Shown here piece by piece: positions 1 through 9,202 of a stretch of 64,000 nucleotides of DNA (positions are counted from its first letter, which is position 1; each line of letters starts with the position of its first letter). Under the pieces are notes generated by a model. The model did no database searches, was not told where the DNA came from, and saw only the letters and a program-made list of their open reading frames with translations. Source of the stretch: Holophagales bacterium (lineage in GTDB: Bacteria > Acidobacteriota > Thermoanaerobaculia > UBA5066); assembly GCA_016714815.1 (NCBI GenBank), contig JADKBZ010000033.1:62001-126000 (forward strand). Direction: 5' to 3'. A program made the position numbers and the translations under genes.

Positions 1-157
1 CCGCGCCGAGCCGTGCCGACGCCTCTTCGGCCTCGTCTTCCGAGACCCAGACGGAGAGGACTCCGGCGCGAATGCTCCACGAGACGAAGAGGTCGGCGAG
101 GACCTCCTCCAGGGCCGGTTCCGAGGTGGGCAAAAGAGTGAACCGAACGGCCGGCAT
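1..157 (-). CDS. Partial CDS, probable ribosomal protein L11 methyltransferase (N-terminus)
   Basis: Only the first 52 codons are inside the window. The ATG at 157 begins MPAVRFTLLPTSEPALEEVL and is preceded by GAGG about 8 nt upstream. It starts 7 nt after the dnaJ stop on the same strand, so it is the next gene of the heat-shock operon. The visible part looks like the N-terminal substrate-recognition domain of PrmA (a hydrophobic strand, then a helix rich in Glu/Ala/Leu), and hrcA-grpE-dnaK-dnaJ-prmA is a common bacterial gene order. The call rests mostly on that order. The SAM-binding domain lies outside the window and could not be checked. Confidence 0.5.
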   Translation of the reverse strand, partial: MPAVRFTLLPTSEPALEEVLADLFVSWSIRAGVLSVWVSEDEAEEASARLGA

Positions 158-164
158 CGCCGCC

Positions 165-1280
165 TCAGGAGGAGAAGAGGTCCCTGAGCTTCTCGAGGAA
201 CCCCTTTTCCTCGCGGGTCGGGCTGCCCGCCTCCTCCTTCATCAGGTCCGCCAGCTTCTGGACGGCCTTCTTCTGCTCGGAAGAGAGCTTCTTGGGGACC
301 CGGATGGTGACGACGACGTGCTGGTCGCCGCGGCCGCGGCCGTCAACCCTCGGAATACCCTTCCCGCGGAGGGTGAAGGCCCTGCCCGCGGCGGTTCCGG
401 CGGGGATCTCGAGCTCCTCGTCGCCGTGGAGCGTCGGGACCGTGCACGTTCCGCCGAGGACCGCCACCGGGTAGGGAACGGCCCACGGCAGGACGACGTC
501 GTAGCCCTCGCGGCGGAACTGCTCGTGCGCCTCCACGGAGAGGACGACGTAGAGGTCGCCGGTATGTCCCCCGGCGCGACCGTGGTTCCCCTCGCTCGTG
601 AGCCGGAGCCGGGCCCCGGTGTCGACGCCGGCGGGGATCGCGATCGTGAGCGTCCTTTCGCGGAGGGTCCGTCCCTCCCCCTGGCAGTCGTGGCAGGGGT
701 CCTTGAGCTTCTCTCCGGCTCCCTGGCATTCGGGACAGGGCCTTTCCATGGCGAAGAAGCCCTGGCGGTACTGGACCCGGCCCCGACCGCGGCAGACGCC
801 GCACGTGACCGTTCCGCTCCCCCCCTTGCCGCCCGTGCCGTGGCAGGCGTCGCAACGCTCGTAGCGGCGCATCGGCAGGCTCTTCTCGGCGCCGAAGGCG
901 GCTTCCTCGAAGGTCAGCGTCAGGTCAGCGCGGAGGTCCTCGCCCGGCGCCCGGCGCCCGCGGCGCCCGCCACCGGTCCCCATGCCGAAGAAGTCTCCGA
1001 GGATGTCGGCGAAGTCGACGAAGGCGTTCGGGTCGAATCCGCCGGCGCCCCTGTTCCCCTCGTGCCCGTAGCGGTCGTAGCGGGCTCGCTTCTCGGTATC
1101 GGAGAGGATGGAATAGGCCTCCGCCGCCTCCCGGAACCGCTGCTCCGCCTCGGAGTCGCCGGGATTGCGGTCGGGGTGGTGGTTGAGCGCCAGCTTGCGG
1201 TACGCCGACTTGATCTGGTCCGGCGTGGCGTCGCGGGCGACGCCGAGGACCTCGTAGAGATCGCGGGATGTCGTGCTCAC
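165..1280 (-). CDS. dnaJ: Chaperone protein DnaJ (Hsp40)
   Basis: Co-chaperone that delivers unfolded clients to DnaK and stimulates its ATPase; cytoplasmic. 371 aa, the usual type I length. The J domain is residues 5-73 with the HPD signature at 35-37. A Gly/Phe-rich linker follows (about 76-110, with FFGMGTGGG). The zinc-binding region has four CXXCXGXG repeats (CDACHGTG near 143, CGVCRGRG near 160, CPECQGAG near 182, CHDCQGEG near 196). Two C-terminal beta domains complete the protein. It lies 16 nt downstream of dnaK in the hrcA-grpE-dnaK-dnaJ operon. No key residue is missing. Confidence 0.97.
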   Translation of the reverse strand: MSTTSRDLYEVLGVARDATPDQIKSAYRKLALNHHPDRNPGDSEAEQRFREAAEAYSILSDTEKRARYDRYGHEGNRGAGGFDPNAFVDFADILGDFFGMGTGGGRRGRRAPGEDLRADLTLTFEEAAFGAEKSLPMRRYERCDACHGTGGKGGSGTVTCGVCRGRGRVQYRQGFFAMERPCPECQGAGEKLKDPCHDCQGEGRTLRERTLTIAIPAGVDTGARLRLTSEGNHGRAGGHTGDLYVVLSVEAHEQFRREGYDVVLPWAVPYPVAVLGGTCTVPTLHGDEELEIPAGTAAGRAFTLRGKGIPRVDGRGRGDQHVVVTIRVPKKLSSEQKKAVQKLADLMKEEAGSPTREEKGFLEKLRDLFSS

Positions 1281-1296
1281 CTGGGGCCTTTCGAGG

Positions 1297-3123
1297 CTAT
1301 TCCTTCTCGGGTTTTTCGCTCTTGTAGAGCATCGCCGCCGTCAGGAGCCGGGAGACCCCCTGCATGTCGAGGAGGGCGTTGTCGATCTCGCCCCTTTCCT
1401 CGGCCGTGAGGACTTCCCGGGCGTGCTGAAGGGTCCGGGCGATGCGGTCCCGCTCGTCGTTGCCGAGGAGCTTGCCGAACTCGCGGAAGACGCGCTCGTT
1501 GCCGGTGATCTGCCCCTCCAGCTTGTTCTTGAGCTGGCGGACGGCCTTGCGCTTCTGGTCGACGTTCTTGTTCTCCTCGGCCTCCTGGATGATCTGGTCG
1601 ATCTCTCCCTGCGAGAGGCCGCCCGCCGGGTTGATCTGGACCCCCTGCGCCCGGCCCGTCGCCATGTCGCGGGCGGAGACGTTCACGATGCCCGAGGAGT
1701 CGATGGAGAAGGTGACCTCGATCTGGGGGACGCCCCGGGCGGCCGGAGGAACGCCGACGAGGTCGAACTTGCCGAGGGACTTGTTCTCGCGGGCGATCTC
1801 GCGCTCGCCCTGCAGGACGTGGATCTCGACCGTCGACTGGTTGTCGCTGACGGTCGTGAAGACCATGGAGTTCTTCGTCGGGATCGTGGAGTTGCGCTCG
1901 ATGACCTTGACGAAGATGCCGCCGTGGGTCTCGACGCCGAGAGAGAGCGGCGTCACGTCGAGGAGGACGACATCCTTGATCTCGCCCTGCAGGACGCCCG
2001 CCTGGATCGCGGCGCCGATGGCGACGACCTCGTCGGGGTTGATCGAGCGGTTCGGCGGCTTGCCGAAGATCGACTCGACCATCTGCTGGACCTTCGGGGT
2101 CCGGGTCTGGCCGCCGACGAGGATGACGTTCTCGATCTGGTCGGGCGACAGCCCCGCCGCTTCGAGCGCGTTGCGGCAGGGGCCGGCCGTCCGCTCGACG
2201 AGCTCGGCCACGAGCGCCTCGAACTGGTCACGCGTCAGGACCCTGTTGATGTGCTTCGGCCCGCCCGCGTCGGAGGCGATGAACGGCAGACCGATCGTCG
2301 TCTCGTGCGTCGTCGAGAGCTCGCACTTGGCCTTCTCGGCCGCCTCCTTGAGGCGCTGGAGGGCGAGGCGGTCCTGGCGCAGGTCGATACCCGTCTGGAC
2401 GAGGAAGTCTGCGAGGAGCCAGTCCATGATGGCCCGGTCGAAGTCCTCTCCGCCGAGGTAGGTGTCGCCCGAGGTCGAAAGGACCTCGAACATTCCCTGG
2501 TCGATCTTGAGGATGGAAATATCGAACGTGCCGCCGCCGAGGTCGTAGACGGCGATCGTCTCGTTCTTCCGGCCCCTCTCGAGGCCGTAGGCGAGCGAAG
2601 CCGCCGTCGGCTCGTTGATGATCCGGAGGACCTCGAGGCCGGCGACCCGGCCCGCGTCGCGCGTCGCCTGTCGCTGCGAGTCGTCGAAGTAGGCCGGGAC
2701 GGTGATGATCGCTTCCCGGATCTCCTCCCCCACCGCCTCCTCGCAGAACTCCTTGATCTCGCGGAGGACGAAGGCGGCGATCTCTTCGGAGGCGTAGTCA
2801 CGGTCGCGGACCCGGATCTTCACGTCGCCGTTCGGGGCGGGGACGATCGGATAGGAGAGGTGCTCCCGGGCGTGCCGGATCTCCGCGTCGTCCCACTTGC
2901 GGCCGATGAGCCTCTTGACCGCGTAGATCGTCTGGGTCGGGTTCGTGATGGCCTGCCGCTTGGCGATCTGGCCGACCAGCCGCTCCCCGTCCTCGGTGAA
3001 GGCGACGATCGAGGGGGTGGTCCGGGCCCCTTCCCGGTTCGGTATGACCTGCGGCGCCCCGAGCTCGATGACGGCCGCGCACGAGTTGGTCGTCCCGAGG
3101 TCGATGCCGATGACCTTGCCCAC
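1297..3123 (-). CDS. dnaK: Chaperone protein DnaK (Hsp70)
   Basis: ATP-dependent Hsp70 chaperone of the cytoplasm. 608 aa. The nucleotide-binding domain opens with MGKVIGIDLGTTNSCAAVIE and carries the second phosphate loop YDLGGGTFDISI and the adenosine motif VGGQTRTP. The substrate-binding domain follows the linker VVLLDVTPLSLG and holds the T-E-rich beta sandwich (ERNSTIPTKNS). The helical lid is shorter than in E. coli and ends SEKPEKE, without an acidic EEVD-like end; this is similar in size to Gram-positive DnaK. It sits between grpE (26 nt upstream) and dnaJ (16 nt downstream), so the three are co-transcribed. Confidence 0.97.
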   Translation of the reverse strand: MGKVIGIDLGTTNSCAAVIELGAPQVIPNREGARTTPSIVAFTEDGERLVGQIAKRQAITNPTQTIYAVKRLIGRKWDDAEIRHAREHLSYPIVPAPNGDVKIRVRDRDYASEEIAAFVLREIKEFCEEAVGEEIREAIITVPAYFDDSQRQATRDAGRVAGLEVLRIINEPTAASLAYGLERGRKNETIAVYDLGGGTFDISILKIDQGMFEVLSTSGDTYLGGEDFDRAIMDWLLADFLVQTGIDLRQDRLALQRLKEAAEKAKCELSTTHETTIGLPFIASDAGGPKHINRVLTRDQFEALVAELVERTAGPCRNALEAAGLSPDQIENVILVGGQTRTPKVQQMVESIFGKPPNRSINPDEVVAIGAAIQAGVLQGEIKDVVLLDVTPLSLGVETHGGIFVKVIERNSTIPTKNSMVFTTVSDNQSTVEIHVLQGEREIARENKSLGKFDLVGVPPAARGVPQIEVTFSIDSSGIVNVSARDMATGRAQGVQINPAGGLSQGEIDQIIQEAEENKNVDQKRKAVRQLKNKLEGQITGNERVFREFGKLLGNDERDRIARTLQHAREVLTAEERGEIDNALLDMQGVSRLLTAAMLYKSEKPEKE

Positions 3124-3149
3124 TCTCTACCTCCCCATCCGGCTCACGC

Positions 3150-3860
3150 TCACGCCTCGTCGGCGGGAGCGGCCGGGACCGCCGACACCTTCACCATGGC
3201 GGGGCGGAGCAGCCTGTCGTTCAGAACGTAGCCCTTCTGGAAGACCTCGATGACCGTGCCCGGAGGAACGTCGGCCGCGTCGCCTTTCATCATCGCCTCG
3301 TGGAACTGCGGATCGAAAGGGGTCCCGAGCGCGGGGATCTCGCTCACGCCGTACTTCCTGACGACCTCGGTGAGCTGCCGCGCGATCATCTCGACTCCCG
3401 CCCGGAAATCGTCCGAGCCGGACGCCGGAGCGTGGACGAGAGCCCTGTCGAGGTTGTCCAGGACGCCGACGAGGTCGCGCATCGTCTCGGTCAGCGCGTA
3501 CTTGACGTATTCGGTCTTGTCGCGCTCCGAGCGCCGCTTGAGGTTCTCGAAGTCGGCCGCCTTGCGAAGGAGGGCCTCGCGGAGCCGTCCGGCCTCTTCC
3601 TCGGCCAGAAGGGCACGCTCCTGCTCCTCCTCGACGCGCGCCACGGAGACGGACGGACGGTGTGGCTCCGGCTCGGGAGGGGCGGCCTCGACCGTTACCG
3701 GCCGGATGCCGTGGGGGGCCGTCTTGTGGCGCTCCTCGACCGCGGCAACCGCCCGCTCCGCCGCCTCGAGGGCGCTCGCCACGTCCTCCGGGCCCCCGTC
3801 CTCGTCCAGGTAGACGACCTCGTCCTCCTGCGGGATCGGGCGTCCGTCCTTTTCGGTCAT
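3150..3860 (-). CDS. grpE: Nucleotide exchange factor GrpE
   Basis: Cofactor that releases ADP from DnaK. 236 aa, longer than the usual ~200 because of an acidic, Pro/Glu-rich N-terminal region (about 1-75) that is probably disordered. The conserved core starts with a long coiled coil (about 75-130, including LLRKAADFENLKRRSERDK) and ends in the beta domain (GTPFDPQFHEAMMKGD, PPGTVIEVFQKGYVLNDRLLRPAMVKVS). The ATG at 3860 overlaps the hrcA stop by 4 nt (ATGA), so translation is probably coupled. The encoded order is hrcA-grpE-dnaK-dnaJ. Confidence 0.96.
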   Translation of the reverse strand: MTEKDGRPIPQEDEVVYLDEDGGPEDVASALEAAERAVAAVEERHKTAPHGIRPVTVEAAPPEPEPHRPSVSVARVEEEQERALLAEEEAGRLREALLRKAADFENLKRRSERDKTEYVKYALTETMRDLVGVLDNLDRALVHAPASGSDDFRAGVEMIARQLTEVVRKYGVSEIPALGTPFDPQFHEAMMKGDAADVPPGTVIEVFQKGYVLNDRLLRPAMVKVSAVPAAPADEA

Positions 3861-4918
3861 GACGCACCGTCCGAAAGGCGCATCGTCACGTAGCGCCCGA
3901 GTTCCTCTACGAGCGGGACGACCCGAGGATATTCCATTCGCATCGGTCCGATGATCCCGAGCGCGCCGAGAATCCGGTCGCCGCTCCGGTAGGCCGTCAC
4001 GACGACCGCCGTCTGGGTCTCTTCCGTGAAGGCGGAATCCGAGCCGATGAGGACGGTCGGCTGGCTTCCCCCGGCGAGGCAGTCGGTGAGGAGGTCGACG
4101 AGGCGCGCCTCCTCCTCCAGGGCCCGGTACATCCGCCGGAGCGACTCGACGTCGTGCTGGAACTCGGGCTTCTCGAGGATCGTCCCGGACCCCTCCACGA
4201 CGAGCGTCTCTCCCCCGGTCCGCTCATCCACGAAGGCCTGCCGGGCCAGCTCGAGGGCCCGGGCGATCTCCTCGTCGAAGCGAACCTTCTCTTCCTGCAG
4301 GGCCGCGACGAGCCGGGAGCGGATTTCGAGGAGGGTCCGGCCCGCGTACTCGGCGGTGAGGCGGTTCGAAGCGGTCTGAAGCGCTTCGGACGAGAAGTCT
4401 TCCCTCGTCTCGATCAGCCGGCTACCGACGAGCCCTTCTCCCGAGACCGTCACGACGACCACTTTTCGCGCGGCGACCCGCGTGAAATGGACGGACCTGA
4501 GGACGACGTGGGCCGAATCGGGCGCCGCCACGACGGCGACCTCGCCGGTCAGCTCCGACAGGACCCGGGACGTCGCGTGGAGGAACCGCTCCAGCTCGAA
4601 CGTCTCCGAGCCGAGGCCGCTGGCGATCTTGGCCTTCTCCGCCAGGCCGGGCGGCCGGGCCGTCATCAGCTCCTTCACGTAGGTCCGGTAGCCGAGGTCG
4701 GTCGGAACCCGCCCCGCCGAAGCGTGCGGGTGCGTGAGGTAGCCGAGCTCCTCGAGCTCGGCCATCGCGTTCCTGAGGGACGCCGAGGAAAGGGAGAACC
4801 CGCCGCTCTTCGTCAGCAGGCGGGAGGAGACCGGCGCCGCGCTCAGGATGTAAGCCCCGACCACGGACGCGAGAACTTCTCGCGACCTCTGGTCCAGCTG
4901 GCTCCAGGCGCCGATCAT
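3857..4918 (-). CDS. hrcA: Heat-inducible transcription repressor HrcA
   Basis: Repressor that binds CIRCE elements and, with GroEL, shuts off heat-shock operons. 353 aa, normal length. The N-terminal winged helix is recognisable (LDQRSREVLASVVGAYI, then SSASLRNAMAELEELGYL, then the wing HPHASAGRVPTDLGYRTYV), followed by the GAF-like and dimerisation domains (VVAAPDSAHVVLRSVHFTRV, and the C-terminal ALGIIGPMRMEYPRVVPLVE). It is first in the operon. No CIRCE match (TTAGCACTC-N9-GAGTGCTAA) is visible in the 100 bp upstream, so autoregulation by a canonical CIRCE is not supported by this sequence. Confidence 0.95.
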   Translation of the reverse strand: MIGAWSQLDQRSREVLASVVGAYILSAAPVSSRLLTKSGGFSLSSASLRNAMAELEELGYLTHPHASAGRVPTDLGYRTYVKELMTARPPGLAEKAKIASGLGSETFELERFLHATSRVLSELTGEVAVVAAPDSAHVVLRSVHFTRVAARKVVVVTVSGEGLVGSRLIETREDFSSEALQTASNRLTAEYAGRTLLEIRSRLVAALQEEKVRFDEEIARALELARQAFVDERTGGETLVVEGSGTILEKPEFQHDVESLRRMYRALEEEARLVDLLTDCLAGGSQPTVLIGSDSAFTEETQTAVVVTAYRSGDRILGALGIIGPMRMEYPRVVPLVEELGRYVTMRLSDGAS

Positions 4919-5018
4919 GCCGTCGAATCCCTCCCCAATGCGCTAACGTACACACTGCTGGACCCACGCAGTCCCCCAACGTCTCGGGTCACCCGGACCT
5001 GCCCGCCAGCGCCGCACG

Positions 5019-5850
5019 ATGATAGCAGTCAGGCCCCGTCCGCCCCGAGCCGTCGTCGTCGGGAAGGGCCGGCTCGGATCGGCCCTCGCCTCCGCTCGGC
5101 CTCGCTGGAAGCCCGGCGGCCCTGGTGGGCGGCAGGGACAGGGCGGACAGGCGGAAGGAGATCCTCTCGGCGGCTGCGCAGGCCGGCCCGGAACCGACTC
5201 TCCTGCTGGCGGTCCGCGACGACGCCCTCGCGGGGCTCGTCGCCCTGCTCGCCGAGGCGGCGCCGGACCTTCCCCGCGGGACGGCCGTCCTCCACCACTC
5301 GGGCGCCCTCGGGGCCGGCCTCCTCGCCCCGCTCGAGAAGCAGGGTCTGCCAACCGGCTCCTGCCATCCCCTCCAGACCTTCACCGGTTCGCCCGCCGAC
5401 GCCACGCGATTCGAAGGGATCACGTTCGCGATCGACGGCGCCGGGGCGGGCCTCGCCGCGGCCCGGCGTCTCGCCCTCGCCCTCGGAGGCCGTCCGGTGA
5501 TCATCGAAAGCCGCCACCGCGCTCTGTATCACCTCGCGGCGTCCCTAGGGGCCAACGGCCTCACGGGCCTCGTCGCGGCTTCGAGGGATGCGCTGACCGG
5601 AGCCGGAGTCGCACCCGGCGAGGCTCTCGCCGCCCTCGCTCCGCTCCTGCGCTCGGCCCTCGAGGAGGCCCTGGAGCGCGGGCCGGAGGCCGCCCTCACC
5701 GGCCCGGTGGCCCGGGGCGACGCAACGACCCTGGAACGGCACCGCCGGGCCCTCCTCGCCTGGGACGCCTCGCGGGCCTCCCTGCTCGACGCCCTCGTCC
5801 GGGAACAGCGACGACTGGCGGAGCGCGGCCCGGACGGGACGGAATGCTAA
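5019..5850 (+). CDS. Rossmann-fold DUF2520 family protein, interrupted by a frameshift
   Basis: Predicted NAD(P)-binding protein of the Rossmann-like plus DUF2520 family; the substrate is unknown. The reading frame starting at ATG 5019 encodes the dinucleotide-binding strand-loop (AVVVGKGRLGSALASA). The rest (TLLLAVRDDALAGLVALL, then the family hallmark AVLHHSGALGAG with SCHPLQTFTG, then the helical C-domain) is in the next frame, open from before 5125 to the TAA at 5850. Removing one base near 5097 (in gctcggcctcg) joins the two as SALASA-GLAGSPAALVGGRD, giving a normal protein of about 276 aa. It is divergent from hrcA, 100 bp apart. The break is either a consensus error or a recent mutation. 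Confidence 0.75.
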
Positions 5851-5899
5851 AATCCCCCGTTCGCTGACGAGGAGGTTTGGTCGGCTCACGACCTAGAGA

Positions 5900-7309
5900 A
5901 TGGTTTTCTTCAACTACGCCACCATGCAGATGGCCGCCAAGATCGTCTATTACGGTCCTGGCCTGTGCGGGAAGACGACCAACCTCCACGTCATCTACGG
6001 GCGAACCGCCCCAACCGCCCGGGGCGAGATGGTCTCGCTAGAGACCGAAACCGACCGGACGCTCTTCTTCGACCTCCTCCCGATCGACGTCGGGGTCATC
6101 GGCGGCTTCAAGACCCGCCTCCAGCTCTATACGGTCCCTGGGCAGGTCTTCTACAACACCACCAGGAAGCTCGTCCTCAAGGGAGTCGACGGCATCGTCT
6201 TCGTGGCCGACTCGCAGCGCCCCATGCTGGAGCCGAACAAGGAGAGCTTCCGCAACCTCGCCGAGAACCTCGCCGAGATCGGCGTCCGCATCGACGAGGT
6301 CCCGCTCGTCCTTCAGTTCAACAAGCGGGACCTCTCCAACATCCTCTCGGTCGAGGAGCTCACCGCCGCGCTGAACCCCGAAGGCCGGTTCGAGTCCTTC
6401 GAATCCTCCGCGGCGAACGGCACCGGCGTCTTCGAGACGCTGAAGGGAATCTCGAAGCTGACTCTCCGGGCGCTCCGTTCCCGGATGACCGGCGACATCC
6501 GCCGGCCAGCGGTCTTCGCCGCTCCCGCGACCCCGGCCCCGAGCCTCGCCGTCCCGGCCACCGCTCCGGCGCGCCCCCCTTCCGGGGTCTTCCCGGTCTC
6601 CTCCTCTTCGGACACCCGCACGGCCCCCGCCTCTTCCGCGACCCTCGATCGCCTCTCGAAGTTCTCCGAGATAACCCGTCAGCACGCGGCCTCCGTCGCG
6701 GAGGAAGCACGGACGGCCGCCGTCTCCAAGGCCGCCGCGATCGAGCCGCCCGCCCCGCCTCCGGAGGCAGGGGCCGAGCTCCTCGCGGCTCCCTTCGACG
6801 CGCCCGCGGCGGAAGCCGTGACGCTGCCCGATTTCGTCCCGCCGCCCCCCCCCGGCGCGGAAGAGTCGGCGGCCGAGATCAGCTTCGGCGAGTCGGCAGC
6901 CGAGGCTCCCGTCCGGGCCGAGCCGGCCGTCAAGCACGTCAAGGTCCGTACGAGCGTCGACATCCTCTCGGAGCTCGACAAGCTCCGCAAGATCTCGACC
7001 CAGAAGGCCTCCGCCGGGTCGGGCCCCGCGCCCCGCAGCGAGTCGGGGCGTTCTCGCGCCACGGACGCCTCCATCGACGACCTCCTCGCTTCCAACCTGA
7101 ACCACAAGAAGGACGTCACCCGGTCCTTCGACCTCACGATCCCGCGCCAGGTGCTGGGAAGGAGCCGACAGGTGACGATCGAGCTGAAGTTCTCCGACGA
7201 AACCGGCAGCCCCCTTCTGACCGACAACAGTTTCGCCATCGACCTTTCGAGCTCGTCCGAGCTGCAGAAGCTCCTCCTCTCCCTCCGCTTCAACGTCCAG
7301 GCGGAGTAG
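5900..7309 (+). CDS. MglA-like Ras-family GTPase with long C-terminal extension
   Basis: Small GTPase of the MglA type, which in other bacteria sets cell polarity and gliding or pilus switching. The GTPase domain is residues 1-195: P-loop GPGLCGKTT (19-27), the G3 motif as TVPGQ (MglA-type, replacing DXXGQ), and NKRD for guanine recognition. Normal MglA ends about there. This protein continues with about 190 residues rich in Ala, Pro and Ser and then a conserved-looking C-terminal segment of about 80 residues (SIDDLLASNLNHKKD through the end), total 469 aa. The ATG at 5900 is forced: an in-frame TAG lies at 5894-5896. A strong GAGGAGG sits 26 nt upstream, too far for this start. Confidence 0.85.
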   Translation: MVFFNYATMQMAAKIVYYGPGLCGKTTNLHVIYGRTAPTARGEMVSLETETDRTLFFDLLPIDVGVIGGFKTRLQLYTVPGQVFYNTTRKLVLKGVDGIVFVADSQRPMLEPNKESFRNLAENLAEIGVRIDEVPLVLQFNKRDLSNILSVEELTAALNPEGRFESFESSAANGTGVFETLKGISKLTLRALRSRMTGDIRRPAVFAAPATPAPSLAVPATAPARPPSGVFPVSSSSDTRTAPASSATLDRLSKFSEITRQHAASVAEEARTAAVSKAAAIEPPAPPPEAGAELLAAPFDAPAAEAVTLPDFVPPPPPGAEESAAEISFGESAAEAPVRAEPAVKHVKVRTSVDILSELDKLRKISTQKASAGSGPAPRSESGRSRATDASIDDLLASNLNHKKDVTRSFDLTIPRQVLGRSRQVTIELKFSDETGSPLLTDNSFAIDLSSSSELQKLLLSLRFNVQAE

Positions 7310-7317
7310 CGATCAAA

Positions 7318-9192
7318 GTGACGGCAGCCACAGACGACCGGGCCAACCCGCGCCCCCTCTCCCGCGGACGGTTCCTCGCCCCGGGGCTCCTCGCCCTCCT
7401 CCTCCCGGTCGGCTGCTCGTCCACGACGAGCCCTTCCGTCTCCCCGGCCAGCGTCGCCGCCGCCGAACCGTCCTGCCCGGCCCCCGACCCGCGGCAGGAG
7501 GCGAGCGACCGCTTCCATCGCGGAAAGGCCCACGCCCTCGCCGGGGATGCGGCCTGTGCCCGGCTCGAATTCGAGGCGGCTCTCGACGGGTTCCGCACGG
7601 CGATGCAGACCGGGAATCCCGGGGACCTCGCCTTCGCGGGCCAGCTCTGGGACAGCGTGACGCTCTACGAGGCCGTTTCCAGCGGGGCCGGGGAAGAAGC
7701 CGCTCCCGTCGGCGGGCGACAGGACGGCCTGATCGCCCAGGCCACCACGACCCCGACCCCCGACGAGCTCGCCCTGGCACGCAAGGAGATCGAGGAAGCG
7801 GGCACCAGCCTCGACTTCGACGTCCCGATCGTCGTCAACGAGGCCGTCCTCAACGCCGTCGCCTTCTACCAGTTCCGGACTCCGAAGGCCTTCGCCGCCG
7901 CTCTGCAGAGAAGCGGAAGGTACCTCCCCCTCATGCGGTCGATCCTGCGGGAGAATGGCCTCCCGGAAGATCTCGTCTACATCGCGATGATCGAATCGGC
8001 CTTCAAGTCCCAGGCCAATTCGAGGGCCGCCGCCAAGGGCTACTGGCAGTTCATCTCGGGGACCGGCAAGCGCTACGGCCTGAAGACGACCGCCGAGATC
8101 GACGAGCGGAGCGATCCCGTCAAGTCGACGCGGGCCGCGGCCGCCTACTTCAGAGACCTCTACGAGATCTTCGGAGACTGGCACCTCGCGATGGCGGCGT
8201 ACAACGCCGGCGAGGGACGAGTCCTGCGTGGCCTGCAGCGAACGGGGGCGAGAACCTACTGGGAGCTGCGCGACAACAACGCCCTGCACCGCGAGACGCG
8301 CGACTACGTCCCGTTCTTCATCGCGACGGCCCTGATCGCGAAGGATCCGGCCCGATTCGGATTCGAGGTCGTCCCGGACGCGCCGCTCGACTTCGACCTC
8401 GTGGAGGTCCCGCGCCCGACCGAGGTGGCCCGGATCGCCCGTGAGCTCGGCATCAGCACGGAGACGATCAAGTCGCTGAACGGAGAGCTCCGGGGCCGCT
8501 CCACTCCCCGGGGCGTCCCGGCCTACCCGCTGAGGCTCCCGAAGGGGGCCGGGCCCCTGCTCGCCGCCCGGATGGCGAGCATCCCCGCCGCTCCCGAGCT
8601 CCGCGAGCGCCGGATCCCCGTGCGCAAGGGCGAGACCCTGGCCCGCTTTGCCGCCCGAAACAAGGTGAGCGTGGGTGAAGTCTGCGCCGCCAACGACCTC
8701 CGCGCGAACGCGAAGCTCCGAAAAGGGATGGTCCTCGTCGTCCCGGTCCGGGCTTCGGGCCGGCCAGCCGCCCCGGCCCTCGCCGAAGCGGCAGACGCTC
8801 CCGTCCTCATCGGCGAGCCGCTCCGGGGAGAGATCCGCGCGCTCCCGACGCCGTCGGCCGCCGTCGTCGACGCCTCGTCGCTCGGACACGGCTACACCCC
8901 GGCACCGGAGGCTCCAGTGGCCGCGGCCTCCCTCCCGTCGCGCGTCGAGATCCCCGCCAGCGGTTTCGAATCGCCCGCGCGAGCCGTCCCCCAGAGCCGC
9001 ACGCCCCACGCGAGGTCGAAGCCGGCCGCGCGCCGGGACACGCACACCGTGCAGAAGGGGGAAACCCTCTTCCGGATCGCAAACCGGTACGGCGTCAGCG
9101 TCGAGGTGCTGCGGCAGGAGAACCGGCTCGGGAAGAAGAGCTCCCTCCGGGTCGGTCAGAAGCTCGCCGTTCCCCAGGCTTCCGGACGCTGA
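7318..9192 (+). CDS. LysM-containing lytic transglycosylase (MltD type)
   Basis: Cleaves peptidoglycan glycan strands to 1,6-anhydromuropeptides at the envelope. About 624 aa from the GTG at 7318. The N-terminus has a signal-like hydrophobic stretch (FLAPGLLALLLPVGCSS) with a possible lipobox Cys, although the -3 position is Pro, which is atypical. The SLT domain (about 170-340) has the catalytic Glu in MIESAF, plus GYWQFISGTGKRYGL and AAYNAGEGRV. At least two LysM repeats follow (VRKGETLARFAARNKVS and VQKGETLFRIANRYGVS at the C-terminus), with a weaker repeat before them. It follows the MglA-like gene by 8 nt, so co-transcription is likely. The start is uncertain because no better codon is available in this frame. 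Confidence 0.9.
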   Translation: MTAATDDRANPRPLSRGRFLAPGLLALLLPVGCSSTTSPSVSPASVAAAEPSCPAPDPRQEASDRFHRGKAHALAGDAACARLEFEAALDGFRTAMQTGNPGDLAFAGQLWDSVTLYEAVSSGAGEEAAPVGGRQDGLIAQATTTPTPDELALARKEIEEAGTSLDFDVPIVVNEAVLNAVAFYQFRTPKAFAAALQRSGRYLPLMRSILRENGLPEDLVYIAMIESAFKSQANSRAAAKGYWQFISGTGKRYGLKTTAEIDERSDPVKSTRAAAAYFRDLYEIFGDWHLAMAAYNAGEGRVLRGLQRTGARTYWELRDNNALHRETRDYVPFFIATALIAKDPARFGFEVVPDAPLDFDLVEVPRPTEVARIARELGISTETIKSLNGELRGRSTPRGVPAYPLRLPKGAGPLLAARMASIPAAPELRERRIPVRKGETLARFAARNKVSVGEVCAANDLRANAKLRKGMVLVVPVRASGRPAAPALAEAADAPVLIGEPLRGEIRALPTPSAAVVDASSLGHGYTPAPEAPVAAASLPSRVEIPASGFESPARAVPQSRTPHARSKPAARRDTHTVQKGETLFRIANRYGVSVEVLRQENRLGKKSSLRVGQKLAVPQASGR

Positions 9193-9202
9193 TCCCGCCC
9201 GT

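Noticed and set aside
1297..3123. DnaK judged truncated because it is 608 aa and lacks an EEVD-like end
   Set aside because: Many bacterial DnaK proteins are about 610 aa and do not carry the E. coli tail; all core motifs are present.
4919..5018. CIRCE element expected before hrcA
   Set aside because: No TTAGCACTC-N9-GAGTGCTAA or near match is present in the 100-bp divergent gap; GTTAGCGC is too weak to claim.
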